Of a stretch of 64,000 nt of DNA, positions 41,676-51,056 are shown piece by piece (position 1 is the stretch's first letter; each line of letters opens with the position of its first letter). The position numbers were made by a program, and so were the translations under genes. This DNA is from Halomonas halmophila (GTDB lineage: Bacteria; Pseudomonadota; Gammaproteobacteria; Pseudomonadales; Halomonadaceae): NCBI RefSeq assembly GCF_006540005.1, contig NZ_BJOC01000010.1, positions 84,731 through 148,730 on the forward strand. Reading direction: 5' to 3'. The notes under the pieces were generated by a model, which was not told the DNA's origin, did not search any database, and saw only the letters and a program-made list of their open reading frames with translations.

Positions 41676-42932
41676 ATGATGTCTGTTATCGCGAGGCTGG
41701 TTTTTTTTAGTAAAACTTTTAGTTATGTGTTTTATCGATATTTTTTGCCGATGTTTTCCGCTTTATTGGTGGTGGTTCTTATTTCGGGGTGCGCTTCCAA
41801 GGCGGATTATAGTTATGTCAAAGAGTCAAAGCAGTATGGTAATAAAGGTTTTGAGGCCATAACCCAAGGAAAGGGAGGGGTGGCAAAGTCCAGTTTTCAT
41901 AGGTCAACACGGATCCTCGCTGCTGGAGTCGAAGAACATATCAAGAAGGCCAGTAGTCGTGCGAAGTGGCAAAGAGGTATTAATGATGCCTTTGCTCTGG
42001 TGGCGGGGGTTGGTTTGGCCGTTGCAGCTGGAGATGCCAGTCAAGGAGCTAGCCAACAACAGATGAATATGATTAATGATTCAATGTCGAAAGGAATTCA
42101 AACGATTTTGAAATTTAATAATATGATTGATAGTGAAATAAATCAGTCCCAGAGAGAAGTTATAGATTCTCGTGTTCGCCCAGTGGATCAGGATGTTTGG
42201 CGTGCTGCTGTGATTTCTGACCATCCAATATCCGAAAGTGTGGTAAAAGTACTGGCTGGTCAGGGTCGGTGTACGGGTTTTTTTATACAGCCAAGAGTAG
42301 TTGCCACGGCTGCACATTGCATAGATGACGGAGAGAAAGTCGTGGTTGCCCATGAAGTTCTCGATTCCGGCGAAGACTTTATGACGGGGGGGTCGTATAT
42401 AAATCCAGCCGTACAAACAATAGAACATCCGCTTTATGAAAATAATTATGAGTGCGAATTAAGAAACAAGGGAGGTGGGTGTATTACTTATGATGTCGCG
42501 TTTGTAGTTACCAAGTATAGTTCAGGTAGTTATCTTCCCTTGCATTCTGGACCTCTGGTCAACGGGCAGGTGGTTTTTAATATGGGGTATTCGGGTGATC
42601 TGAATAACGGTTTTTTGAAGAGGATAGACTATGGGTGTTCTATTAATGACGTTACTTCGTTCGAGGATGATGATGTGGTAATCATGACCAACTGTGAAGT
42701 TTATCGAGGGAATAGTGGGGGTCCAGTTATAACAGTTTCGAAGGGTTCACTGAAAGGCAGTCGCATAGGGTCCGTAGGGGTTTTGAGTTCAAGTAAGTTG
42801 GTTGCGCCTGACCGAACCGACAGTCAAACCAAAGTGGCGTATTTGGGGGTGGGGAGAAATATTTATCGAGCTATCGTCGAGGCCAACCCGGGATCGGGTG
42901 ATCCATCATTGCTGGACAGGCTGTCGATATAA
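41676..42932 (+). CDS. Trypsin-like serine protease, probable lipoprotein (low-GC patch)
   Basis: 418 residues. An N-terminal hydrophobic stretch ends in the lipobox LISGC (Cys39), so it should be lipid-anchored. Residues 45-175 are helical and Gln/Ser-rich with no recognised domain (VGLAVAAGDASQGASQQQMN). The protease domain follows: GRCTGFFIQPRVVATAAHCI (His near 213), YDVAFVV (Asp near 273) and YRGNSGGPVI (Ser near 346). The triad is complete, so it should be active at the envelope. The start is ATG at 41676 or 41679, after GGAG. The gene is AT-rich with many rare codons, pointing to horizontal transfer. The target and partner are unknown; the small exported gene upstream is the best candidate. 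Confidence 0.85.
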   Translation: MMSVIARLVFFSKTFSYVFYRYFLPMFSALLVVVLISGCASKADYSYVKESKQYGNKGFEAITQGKGGVAKSSFHRSTRILAAGVEEHIKKASSRAKWQRGINDAFALVAGVGLAVAAGDASQGASQQQMNMINDSMSKGIQTILKFNNMIDSEINQSQREVIDSRVRPVDQDVWRAAVISDHPISESVVKVLAGQGRCTGFFIQPRVVATAAHCIDDGEKVVVAHEVLDSGEDFMTGGSYINPAVQTIEHPLYENNYECELRNKGGGCITYDVAFVVTKYSSGSYLPLHSGPLVNGQVVFNMGYSGDLNNGFLKRIDYGCSINDVTSFEDDDVVIMTNCEVYRGNSGGPVITVSKGSLKGSRIGSVGVLSSSKLVAPDRTDSQTKVAYLGVGRNIYRAIVEANPGSGDPSLLDRLSI

Positions 42933-43070
42933 TTAATACGGGGTGTGTTAGTCATGATTGTTGGAGGTTTTAAACTTTGAGGGGCGGTTACTGGTTTCCT
43001 GGTTTATAATGGAGTTGGGTTTTTAAAACTTCTGGCTTCAGCTATTGGGGTCGAGAAGTGGGTGGGATCC

Positions 43071-44156
43071 ATGGAAGGTTATGATGAAGGGAAAGCGATA
43101 GAGCTGATCTACGCGGCCATGCTGGGTGAAGCGACCTGGCAGGATTTCATGCGGTACCTTGCCAATAGCGCTGCGAACGGAAAAGCCGTGTTGGTTCTGC
43201 ATGATGAGGTCATGCAAAGGGGCTATATACCCATCGCACATGGAGTGGAAAGCTCTACCCTGAATGATTACGCTGCTTATTATGCAAGTGTCAATCCATT
43301 CATGTCTCCGGCGGCTGCCATGATGCCGGGAAGAGGAACACCCGATATCGAGCTGATCAACGAGAGAGCGCTAAAGGCCACAGAGTTCTATAATGACTTT
43401 TTGTTGCCGCATGAGATGCCGGGCCGCGTTTCCATGACGATTGAACATAGTCATCAATTCATGTTCGTGCTTGCTCTGCTATCCGATGCTCTTGATATTG
43501 ACGAGAAGCATCGAGTGGCTCAACGATTAACCCGCTTGGCACCTCATCTTCAGCGTGCATCCAGGTTTTATAGAGAAGCCGGGCTTGGTCTCACTCTTGG
43601 TGATTTCAACGGTGCGATTTTTGATGCAATCAATAAAGGCGTGGTTGTCATCGGCGAGTATATGCATGTCAAGGCTATGTCGGAAAAGGCGGAGCAGTTG
43701 ATCGAGGGGAGTGAAGCCGTTGGATTTACCGCCTTGGGAAGCTTGAGGTTCAAATCTTCGGATATGCAACAATCACTTCAAGGCATGTTGGACAGATGGT
43801 ATACGGGCAGCAAATTGGTGGCTCACTATGTGGGAGAGCTCAAGATTAGCCTGATTCTGATCGAGAAAAACGATATCTCAAGCTACTTTGAAGGGCCTAC
43901 TGTTGTCGCCATCCTGGAAGAGGGACAAGGCACGAATAAGGAATTCAATATCACGCATTTTTCGACTTTCTATGGCCTGACACGAGCCGAGATCCGATCT
44001 CTCCGGGGGATTGCCAATGGCTATTCAGTATCCGAAATTGCCCAACAGGCGCGGCGTTCGGAAGAAACGGTACGTACCCAAATCAAGAGTCTGTACAGAA
44101 AGACCCGGACCAATAGTCGTGAAGGCATTATTCGCAAGCTTTTTGGCGCTTCCTGA
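43071..44156 (+). CDS. LuxR-family transcriptional regulator
   Basis: 361 residues. The C-terminal GerE-type HTH is typical: FYGLTRAEIRSLRGIANGYS, then EIAQQARRSEETVRTQIKSL and a final TRTNSREGIIRKLFG. The N-terminal 280 residues look like a PAS/GAF-like sensory region without a receiver Asp or an AHL-binding signature, as in many stand-alone LuxR proteins. GTG at 43062 is an alternative start. It borders the low-GC patch and has intermediate composition. It converges with the GAF-GGDEF-EAL gene, and I see no terminator in the 18 bp between them. Whether it controls the protease gene cannot be told. Confidence 0.85.
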   Translation: MEGYDEGKAIELIYAAMLGEATWQDFMRYLANSAANGKAVLVLHDEVMQRGYIPIAHGVESSTLNDYAAYYASVNPFMSPAAAMMPGRGTPDIELINERALKATEFYNDFLLPHEMPGRVSMTIEHSHQFMFVLALLSDALDIDEKHRVAQRLTRLAPHLQRASRFYREAGLGLTLGDFNGAIFDAINKGVVVIGEYMHVKAMSEKAEQLIEGSEAVGFTALGSLRFKSSDMQQSLQGMLDRWYTGSKLVAHYVGELKISLILIEKNDISSYFEGPTVVAILEEGQGTNKEFNITHFSTFYGLTRAEIRSLRGIANGYSVSEIAQQARRSEETVRTQIKSLYRKTRTNSREGIIRKLFGAS

Positions 44157-44174
44157 CAAGGGAGGCGTCGACAC

Positions 44175-46040
44175 TCATCCCGCGCGACGCGCGAGGTCTC
44201 TCAGCAGACTCTGCATGGGCACCGGCTTACTGTAGAAATAGCCCTGCAGGTAATCACAGCCTCGGTCGGTCAGCCATTGCTCGTGCTCCTGCGTTTCCAC
44301 ACCTTCGGCGACCACTGCCAGGTCCAGGCCGTGGGCCAGCCCCAGGATGGACAGGGTGATGGCACAGTCGTCGGCGTCGTCCGGAATGTCCTGAATGAAG
44401 GAGCAATCGATCTTCAGCTTGTCGAAGGGTAGTTGCTTGAGGCGCGCCAGTGATGAGTAGCCGGTACCGAAGTCATCGATCGATAGCCGTGCTCCCTGGG
44501 ACACCAGCCGCCGGAGCACCGATTGAAGAACCTCCGAATCCCCCGTGATGACATCTTCGGTCAATTCGAAATCGAAGTTGTCCCCGGAGATGCCATGGCT
44601 GGTGTAGATGGCCTTGAAGTGTTCCGGGAGGCGGGGATCGAGCAGTTGTTCCGGTGCCAGGTTGACGGTCACGCGCGGCAATACCACGCCGGCGTGCTCT
44701 GCCTGGCGCAGATGCTGGCAAGCGCGGTGCAGGACGGCCGAACCCAGTTCGGCCATCAAGCCGACCGAGCGAGCCAGTTCGAGAAAGTGGGCGGGTTGCA
44801 GCATGCCGTGCTCGGGATGATCCCAGCGGACCAGCGCTTCGAGCTGGTGGATAGCACCGTCGCTGGTTCGGATGATGGGCTGATAGTGGACGTCCAGTTC
44901 GCCATTGCGGATCGCCGAGCGCAGTTGAGCCTCGAGCAGGAAGCTCGAGCGTGCATCGTCGTTGAGCGAGCTGTTGAAGAATTGTACCTGCCCTCTACCG
45001 CACTCCTTGGCATGATACATGGCCGCTTCGGCGTGCTTGAGCAGGCTCGCCGGGTCCTTGCCGTGCGCCGGGTAGAGACAGATGCCGACACTGGCGGAGA
45101 CGCTCACTTCCTGATCGCGTAACCCAGCAGGATCGCTGGCGATGTCGACTTGTCCATGCAGTTGGATGGGCTGTCGGACACAGTCCAGCAAATAGGTGGC
45201 AAGGTCCTGCAACTGATCGGTATCGGTGGGCTGGCGAACCAGCAGGATGAATTCGTCGCCACCGGTACGCGCGATGCGGTCCTTGCCGGGCAGGGACAGG
45301 TTACGCAGCCGATTGGCAATCTCGACGATGACTTGGTCGCCTTCCAGTTGGCCGATACCGTGATTGATCGTCTTGAGGCGGTCCAGGTCCAGCCAGAAAA
45401 GGGCGAAGGCTTCCTGTTCGCAGGCCAGTCGATGGAGGCGCTCGTGAATCGAGACCATATTGGGCAGGCCGGTCAACCTGTCGAAATGGGTGATGTAATC
45501 GAGTTGTTGCTGCGACTGGCACCAGGCCTCATAGGTGTTGATCAGGCTGATCGTGTCGGCGATGGCGGTGGCCAGTGAAATCTCCGGCAAGGTCCAGCTT
45601 CGGTGTTGCAGCGCCTCCAGGCAGATCACGCCACTGAGCCAGCCGACGTCGAAAACCGGAGCGTCGAGCATGGAATGAATGCCCAGCGTACTCAGGTAGC
45701 CGTCTTTGAAGTCTCGCGTACGAGGATCCTGACGTGCATCGCTGGCATCGATGACACGGGCTTCGAGGAGGGCATCGAAGTAGGCCGGGTTGAGGTGGCG
45801 TTCCAGCCGCATACGGCTGTGATCGTGGCCTGTGCCTCGGGCGTAGAGTACTTCGCATTCGATGGCATCGGCTTGTTGATCAAGCCGCCAGACACTGACC
45901 CGATGGATGTCCAGAAGCTCACTGCACAGCTGGGTTAGGTCAGCCAGTTTGGCAGCACGCCCGTGGCCGATGAAGCCCGGGTCGTGGCAGAGCTTCAACA
46001 ACGCCTGGTGAAATGCGGTAAACCGCCTTGTCTCATTCAT
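44175..46040 (-). CDS. GAF-GGDEF-EAL protein (cyclic-di-GMP turnover)
   Basis: 621 residues. An N-terminal GAF domain (about 20-185) is followed by GGDEF (ARTGGDEFILLV near 259) and EAL (LEALVRWDHPEHG near 398, SIDDFGTGYSSLARL near 520, AEGVETQEHEQWL near 565). The GGDEF motif is intact but the inhibitory RxxD site is absent. EAL metal residues look complete, so it may both make and break cyclic-di-GMP, with phosphodiesterase activity likely. There is no membrane segment, so it is cytosolic. The start at 46040 (MNETRRF) was chosen; the longer frame has no family likeness. Confidence 0.92.
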   Translation of the reverse strand: MNETRRFTAFHQALLKLCHDPGFIGHGRAAKLADLTQLCSELLDIHRVSVWRLDQQADAIECEVLYARGTGHDHSRMRLERHLNPAYFDALLEARVIDASDARQDPRTRDFKDGYLSTLGIHSMLDAPVFDVGWLSGVICLEALQHRSWTLPEISLATAIADTISLINTYEAWCQSQQQLDYITHFDRLTGLPNMVSIHERLHRLACEQEAFALFWLDLDRLKTINHGIGQLEGDQVIVEIANRLRNLSLPGKDRIARTGGDEFILLVRQPTDTDQLQDLATYLLDCVRQPIQLHGQVDIASDPAGLRDQEVSVSASVGICLYPAHGKDPASLLKHAEAAMYHAKECGRGQVQFFNSSLNDDARSSFLLEAQLRSAIRNGELDVHYQPIIRTSDGAIHQLEALVRWDHPEHGMLQPAHFLELARSVGLMAELGSAVLHRACQHLRQAEHAGVVLPRVTVNLAPEQLLDPRLPEHFKAIYTSHGISGDNFDFELTEDVITGDSEVLQSVLRRLVSQGARLSIDDFGTGYSSLARLKQLPFDKLKIDCSFIQDIPDDADDCAITLSILGLAHGLDLAVVAEGVETQEHEQWLTDRGCDYLQGYFYSKPVPMQSLLRDLARRAG

Positions 46041-46375
46041 GGTCCCGCGCCGAGCATGAAGCGTTCTCATCCAGCATGGCCGTCTTGTGTCAGCCTGTCC
46101 AATGCGATTGGCCCGGCTGCTCATGTTGGCAAAGGGCAGTCGGGTGGTGGGCGGCCAGGATGGTTGCTGTGGTGATGGCGCTGCCAGTGTCTTACTCACC
46201 AGTTTGCGGAATACTCAACTCTCTCACTATCCTTTATTAAAGTTTTCTCAACTGATGGTGTTGCGGTATTCGGTTCTACCGGCTTCGCCTGTTGCCGGCT
46301 GCTTGCGTTTGATGACGGTCATGCGAGTCAACCGCGGGCTTCGGGTTGATGGCGACATGAGTAAGGAGAGCTGCA

Positions 46376-47959
46376 ATGACTGATGCAGTAGCTCAGGGCG
46401 GGGCGGATAGCGACACCCGGGCAGGCCGCAACCGACTGATGCAGCGCCTCGCCACGCGCTTTGCCGCCCTGGTGGTGGTGGTCATCACCCTGGGGAGTCT
46501 GGTGTTTGCCATCGTCTCGGCTATCTGGTTGTACACCTCTTCCCTGGAGCGCGCTGAGGCGACGGCCCGGGCATCCCTCGAAGCCGCAAGGCCGACCCTT
46601 ACCAGCACGCTCTGGAAGTACGACTATACCTCCCTGCGTCAGCTGGTCGGCGGTCTCGAGGGCATACCCGAAATCGGTGCCATTCAGGTACGCACCAGTG
46701 ACGGCGAAACCCTGGGCACTGCCTTCGATACCGCGACCGCGGATTTTGAAATGGCAATTCGCGAGACGAACTTCGAAGGCAAGGAGCTGCTGATCGGGCA
46801 ACTGAGTGCCAGGCTCGATCGGGCTGCCGTCCAGGCACGCATCGAACACTTGCTGCTTGTGCAGGGTGCGATATTCATCGGTTTGATCATCGTCATCTAC
46901 CTGTTGGTGCGCTGGACCTTTCGGCGCCTGGTGAACACCCCGTTGCGCGGGCTCACCGATTTCGTCCTACGCTCCGATCTGTTGACCACTGGGCCTGAGC
47001 TTCGTATCAGCGACGGCCCCGGCGGTGGCGCGCTGGAATTTCAGCAGCTCGAACGCGCCATCAATGATCAACTCCGCGATCACCGTCGCGATTGGCAGGA
47101 GCTGGAGGAGTACAAGGCGAGCCTGGAAGACAAGGTGGCCGAGCGCACCCGGCAGCTCGAAGCCGCACAGGATGAAATCGTGCGCAACGAGAAGCTGGCA
47201 GCCCTGGGGGCTCTGGTCGCGGGCGTCGCGCATGAGCTCAACACGCCCATCGGCAATGGCCTCACTGCGGCATCGACGGCGAGTGAGACGGTACGCGCGG
47301 CCGAGCGCGAGCTCGCCGAGGGCACCCTGACCAAGAGCCGGCTGGAAGACACCCTGGCCAGCACGCGCGAAGCCAGCGATATCATTACCTCCACCCTGGG
47401 GCGGGCCCGTGAGCTGGTGGGCAATTTCAAGCAGGTCGCCGTCGACCGCCAGAGCGAGAACCGTCGGCAGTTCGCGCTGAATGAGGTCATCGAGGAAACT
47501 CTGGCCACGCTGCAGCCATCCATGAAGAAAACGCCCTATCGGGTGGAAACCGACCTGACGGTCGGGTTGAGCATTGACGGCTATCCGGGGCCGCTGGGTC
47601 AGGTGATCACCAATCTGTGTGACAACGCCGTGCGTCATGGCTTCGACGGGCGAGACACTGGCCGTGTGCTGATCACCAGCGCGGCCACCGACGATGACCA
47701 GGTACGGATTCAGGTGCGGGACGATGGCCAGGGTATCCCGGACGCCCATTTGAAAAAGATCTTCGAGCCCTTCTTTACCACCAAGCTGGGGGCAGGTGGA
47801 TCGGGTCTCGGCATGTCCATCGTCCATCGCCTGGTCACCCAGGTCATGGGCGGGCGCATCGATGTCGAATCCCATCCCGGCGAGGGCAGCGTCTTTACCA
47901 TTGTGCTGCCGATCAATGCGCCCATCGCGGCTGAACCCGATTCCACCAGGGAGGAATAA
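46376..47959 (+). CDS. Membrane sensor histidine kinase, coupled to the REC-DUF3369-EAL gene
   Basis: 527 residues. Two membrane helices (about 30-52 and 163-183) flank a periplasmic domain of about 110 residues. A coiled coil (about 220-265, WQELEEYKASLEDKVAERTR) precedes the H-box GVAHELNTPIGNGL (His near 286). ATPase boxes are NLCDNAVRHGF, RDDGQGIPDAH and GGSGLGMSIVHRL. No receiver is attached; its partner is most likely the receiver of the next gene, which starts 3 bp after its stop. The periplasmic domain is followed by a HAMP-like turn. The signal is unknown. Confidence 0.93.
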   Translation: MTDAVAQGGADSDTRAGRNRLMQRLATRFAALVVVVITLGSLVFAIVSAIWLYTSSLERAEATARASLEAARPTLTSTLWKYDYTSLRQLVGGLEGIPEIGAIQVRTSDGETLGTAFDTATADFEMAIRETNFEGKELLIGQLSARLDRAAVQARIEHLLLVQGAIFIGLIIVIYLLVRWTFRRLVNTPLRGLTDFVLRSDLLTTGPELRISDGPGGGALEFQQLERAINDQLRDHRRDWQELEEYKASLEDKVAERTRQLEAAQDEIVRNEKLAALGALVAGVAHELNTPIGNGLTAASTASETVRAAERELAEGTLTKSRLEDTLASTREASDIITSTLGRARELVGNFKQVAVDRQSENRRQFALNEVIEETLATLQPSMKKTPYRVETDLTVGLSIDGYPGPLGQVITNLCDNAVRHGFDGRDTGRVLITSAATDDDQVRIQVRDDGQGIPDAHLKKIFEPFFTTKLGAGGSGLGMSIVHRLVTQVMGGRIDVESHPGEGSVFTIVLPINAPIAAEPDSTREE

Positions 47960-47962
47960 CGC

Positions 47963-50182
47963 ATGTCCCTCGATTTTCTCGCCGACGACACGTCTGCCCA
48001 GCCGAGTCAGGGCACAGGAGTGCCCTGGAAAGTCCTCATTGTCGATGACGTCAAGGACGTGCACGACACTACCCGGCTGGCTCTGCAACAGCTGACGTTC
48101 GAGAGTCGGGGCTTGCAGTTTCTCCATGCGTATTCTGCCGAGGAAGCGCGGGGGCTGTTCGAGGAACACGCCGATATTGCAGTGGCGCTGGTCGATGTGG
48201 TCATGGAAACCGAGGACGCCGGACTCGTTCTGGTGCAGTGGCTTCGCGAGACCCACGGCAACAATCTGGTGCGTATCATTCTAAGGACGGGCCAGCCCGG
48301 TTATGCGCCCGAGGCGGAGGTGATCGACCGTTACGAAATCGATGACTACAAGGACAAGACCGAGCTGTCCCACACCAAGCTGACCACGGCACTGATCTGC
48401 GCCTTTCGCGGCTATCGCCAGTTGGAAGCGCTCGAGCGCAACCGTCATGGCCTGGAGCGACTGATCAACAGCCTTAAGACCCTGTATTCTCGGCAGGCTC
48501 TGGACGAATTCGCTAATGCGATTCTCCAGCAACTCAGTGCGCTGCTGGACGTCGAACTCGACGGCATGGTGTGTGTCGTGGATCAGTCCAGGGGCTCCCA
48601 GCAGTCGCTCAATCGCGTTCTGGCGGCCGGTGGGGCGCTTGAGTCGTATACCGGTCGGCTCATCGATGAGCTGCCGGATCAAGAGTGTGCCGATCTCATC
48701 CGCCGCTGCATCGAGCAGGGGGAGACGCTCTGGGAGCGCACCGGCATGGCGCTCGCTCTGATCACCGGCGCGGGCACCCAAGGGGCCGTCTTTCTCAAGG
48801 CGCCGCCCGAACGCATCGCCGAGGACGATGCGAATCAACTGCTGCGGCTATTCACGATGAATGCCTCTGTGGCCTACGACAACGCCACCCTGTTCGAAGA
48901 AGTTCACACCCTGGCGTTCACGGACCCCGCCACCGGCTTGCCCAGTTTCAGTGCATTCTGCAAGTCGTTCGAGACGGCTCGTGATGAAGAGCGCCCTCTG
49001 ATGCTGGGGCTTTTCGATGTCTATCGCTCGCGGGAAATCGCGCATGGACTGGGGGAGGAACGCACCGAACGAATGATGCAGAAGATCGGTGAGCGTCTGG
49101 CTACGGAGCTGGAGGAAGTCATCACGGTGGCACGCCGGGAGAGCGATGAATTTGCCATTCTATTCGAGCTTGATGCGGATCTTGACCCTCATGAGCTCAT
49201 CGCCCGCATCGATGAGATATTTCATGAGCCCATCGAGCTGGATGATGCCAGCCTGATGGTGCGCGGTCGCCTGGGGCTCGCCCGCCAGGGCATCGACGGT
49301 GATGACCCGCGTGAGCTTGCCCGTTACGCTGCCATTGCGCTCAATGAACTGCGACGGCAGGGCCACGGCAGGGCAAAGCTGTTTCAGCCGGAACTGCAAG
49401 CGATCGCCAGCGAGCGCCTGCGCCTGGCCTCCATGCTTACGCGCACCTCAGGGGAAACCGAGACCCGAATGGTGTTTCATCCCGTGGTCGATACCCAGAG
49501 TGGCGTGACGACGGCCGCCGAAGCGCTGATCCGTTTTATTGGGCCGGATGGCACCCCATTGCGCACCGACAAAATGATCGATGCCGCCGAAGCCAATGGC
49601 ATGATTGTGGAGATCGGTGCCTGGGTACTGCGTGAGGCCATGCGTCAGCATGTCATGGTCATGGATTCCGGTTCGCCGCATCGGCTCAACGTCAACCTGT
49701 CACCGGCCCAGATTCACACGCCGCGGATCTACGTCGATATCGAAAAGGGGCTGTCGGAGAGCGGTCTGGACCCGGCGCTGTTGAACATCGAAGTGACCGA
49801 GAACCTCTTTCTCGACAACGATGATGAAACCCTGGCCCTGCTGCGCTGGTTGCGCGAGCGTGGGGCGCGTATCTACATCGACGACTTCGGTACCGGCTAT
49901 TCCTCGCTGAGTTACCTCGGCAAGCTCCCGGTGGATGGCCTCAAGATCGATCGCAGCTTCGTCATGAACATGGATGAGGACACTGAAGCCGCCGCGGTCG
50001 TGGGGTCGGTAATCGCCATCGGGGCCAAGCTGGGGATGGATGTCGTAGCAGAAGGCGTGGAAACGGAAGAGCAGCGGCGGCTGCTCACCGATCTGGGGGC
50101 CAACAAGTTGCAGGGCTTTCTCTTCACCAAGCCGTGCCCGGCCGAAGAACTGAGACAGTTTCTCGGCGGTCGGCAGCTGTGA
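47963..50182 (+). CDS. Response regulator with DUF3369, degenerate GGDEF and EAL domains
   Basis: 739 residues. Receiver: VLIVDDVKDVHD, the acceptor Asp in VALVDVVMETEDAG (near 78) and DYKDKTEL. A DUF3369 (GAF-like) sensor follows at about 165-310. The GGDEF domain is degenerate, reading RRESDEF near 392, so it should not synthesise cyclic-di-GMP. The EAL domain is intact: AAEALIRFIGPDG near 518, LNVNLSPAQIH, YIDDFGTGYSSLSYL, AEGVETEEQRRLL. It is thus predicted to be a phosphodiesterase controlled by phosphorylation from the upstream kinase. The two genes are separated by 3 bp. Confidence 0.93.
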   Translation: MSLDFLADDTSAQPSQGTGVPWKVLIVDDVKDVHDTTRLALQQLTFESRGLQFLHAYSAEEARGLFEEHADIAVALVDVVMETEDAGLVLVQWLRETHGNNLVRIILRTGQPGYAPEAEVIDRYEIDDYKDKTELSHTKLTTALICAFRGYRQLEALERNRHGLERLINSLKTLYSRQALDEFANAILQQLSALLDVELDGMVCVVDQSRGSQQSLNRVLAAGGALESYTGRLIDELPDQECADLIRRCIEQGETLWERTGMALALITGAGTQGAVFLKAPPERIAEDDANQLLRLFTMNASVAYDNATLFEEVHTLAFTDPATGLPSFSAFCKSFETARDEERPLMLGLFDVYRSREIAHGLGEERTERMMQKIGERLATELEEVITVARRESDEFAILFELDADLDPHELIARIDEIFHEPIELDDASLMVRGRLGLARQGIDGDDPRELARYAAIALNELRRQGHGRAKLFQPELQAIASERLRLASMLTRTSGETETRMVFHPVVDTQSGVTTAAEALIRFIGPDGTPLRTDKMIDAAEANGMIVEIGAWVLREAMRQHVMVMDSGSPHRLNVNLSPAQIHTPRIYVDIEKGLSESGLDPALLNIEVTENLFLDNDDETLALLRWLRERGARIYIDDFGTGYSSLSYLGKLPVDGLKIDRSFVMNMDEDTEAAAVVGSVIAIGAKLGMDVVAEGVETEEQRRLLTDLGANKLQGFLFTKPCPAEELRQFLGGRQL

Positions 50183-50252
50183 ATGGATGGAGCACGCCAA
50201 CCTCAGCCGTCGGCGTGTCCGTAGTACCCTGGCAAATCCCCTGGAGGTCATC

Positions 50253-51029
50253 ATGCGCTGCACTCGAGTCATCCTGGCGTTGCTGACGGGCCTGCTGCTC
50301 CCCTCGGCCGGCGGAGCTCATGCCGACAGGATCGTGATCGCTTCCGATGAATGGTGCCCCTACAACTGCGAGCCGGGCAGCGACAAGCCGGGGTACGTGG
50401 TGGAACTGGCACGGCATATCTTCGAGAAGGCGGGGCACGAGGTGGTCTACAAGACCCTGCCCTGGCAACGGGCACTGCAGGCCGGCATGGATGGTGACGT
50501 GACGGCGGTCATCTCGGTCAGCGAGGAACCCGAAGGTCGGCAGATGATCAAGCCACGCGAGCCCATGGGACTCTATCAGGTTGCCTTCTATACCCGGACC
50601 GACAGCAACTGGCAGTATGACGGCGTCGACTCGCTGAAGGGCAAGGCGATCGGGGTCATCGGCGGTTATTCATACTTTCACGCGTTGGATGCCTACATTG
50701 CCCGGCGACCCGACAAGATCAACACCAACCGCGGTCCAACGGCCCTCGAACGCAACCTGAAGATGGTGGCCAACGGTCGCCTCGAAATCACCATGGATAA
50801 CAGTGCCGTGGCCAATTACACCATCGTGCAGTCGGGGCTCGAGGACAAGCTGCGCCTGGCCGGCAAGAACCCTTCGGCCACGACATTGCATCTGGCCTTC
50901 ACGAAGGAACAGCCGAACACCGCTCACTACGCCCGGCTCTGGACCCAGGGGATTCGCCGCCTGCTCGAGTCCGGCGAACTTGCGACTTTCCTGGAACGTT
51001 ATAATGTCGCGGACTGGCACCGGGAATGA
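50253..51029 (+). CDS. Periplasmic solute-binding protein, ABC transporter family 3 type
   Basis: 258 residues with a signal peptide (VILALLTGLLLPSAGGAHA). The mature part has the SBP_bac_3 pattern: IVIASDEWCPYNCEPGSD, GYVVELARHIFEKAGHEVVY, PWQRALQAGMDGDVTAVISV and a hinge GKAIGVIGGYSYFHALDAY. GGAGG upstream fixes the start at 50253. There is no permease or ATPase gene nearby. It follows the REC-EAL gene by 70 bp on the same strand and faces a GGDEF-EAL gene, so it may serve as a periplasmic ligand receptor for the signalling proteins rather than in transport; this is inference. Confidence 0.88.
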   Translation: MRCTRVILALLTGLLLPSAGGAHADRIVIASDEWCPYNCEPGSDKPGYVVELARHIFEKAGHEVVYKTLPWQRALQAGMDGDVTAVISVSEEPEGRQMIKPREPMGLYQVAFYTRTDSNWQYDGVDSLKGKAIGVIGGYSYFHALDAYIARRPDKINTNRGPTALERNLKMVANGRLEITMDNSAVANYTIVQSGLEDKLRLAGKNPSATTLHLAFTKEQPNTAHYARLWTQGIRRLLESGELATFLERYNVADWHRE

Positions 51030-51056
51030 GTGGACTCCGTGACCTGTTCCCTTGCC

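Noticed and set aside
41299..44156. Integrated mobile element around the low-GC patch
   Set aside because: Base composition suggests transfer, but no integrase, transposase, terminal repeat or tRNA target could be found, so no element boundaries are claimed.
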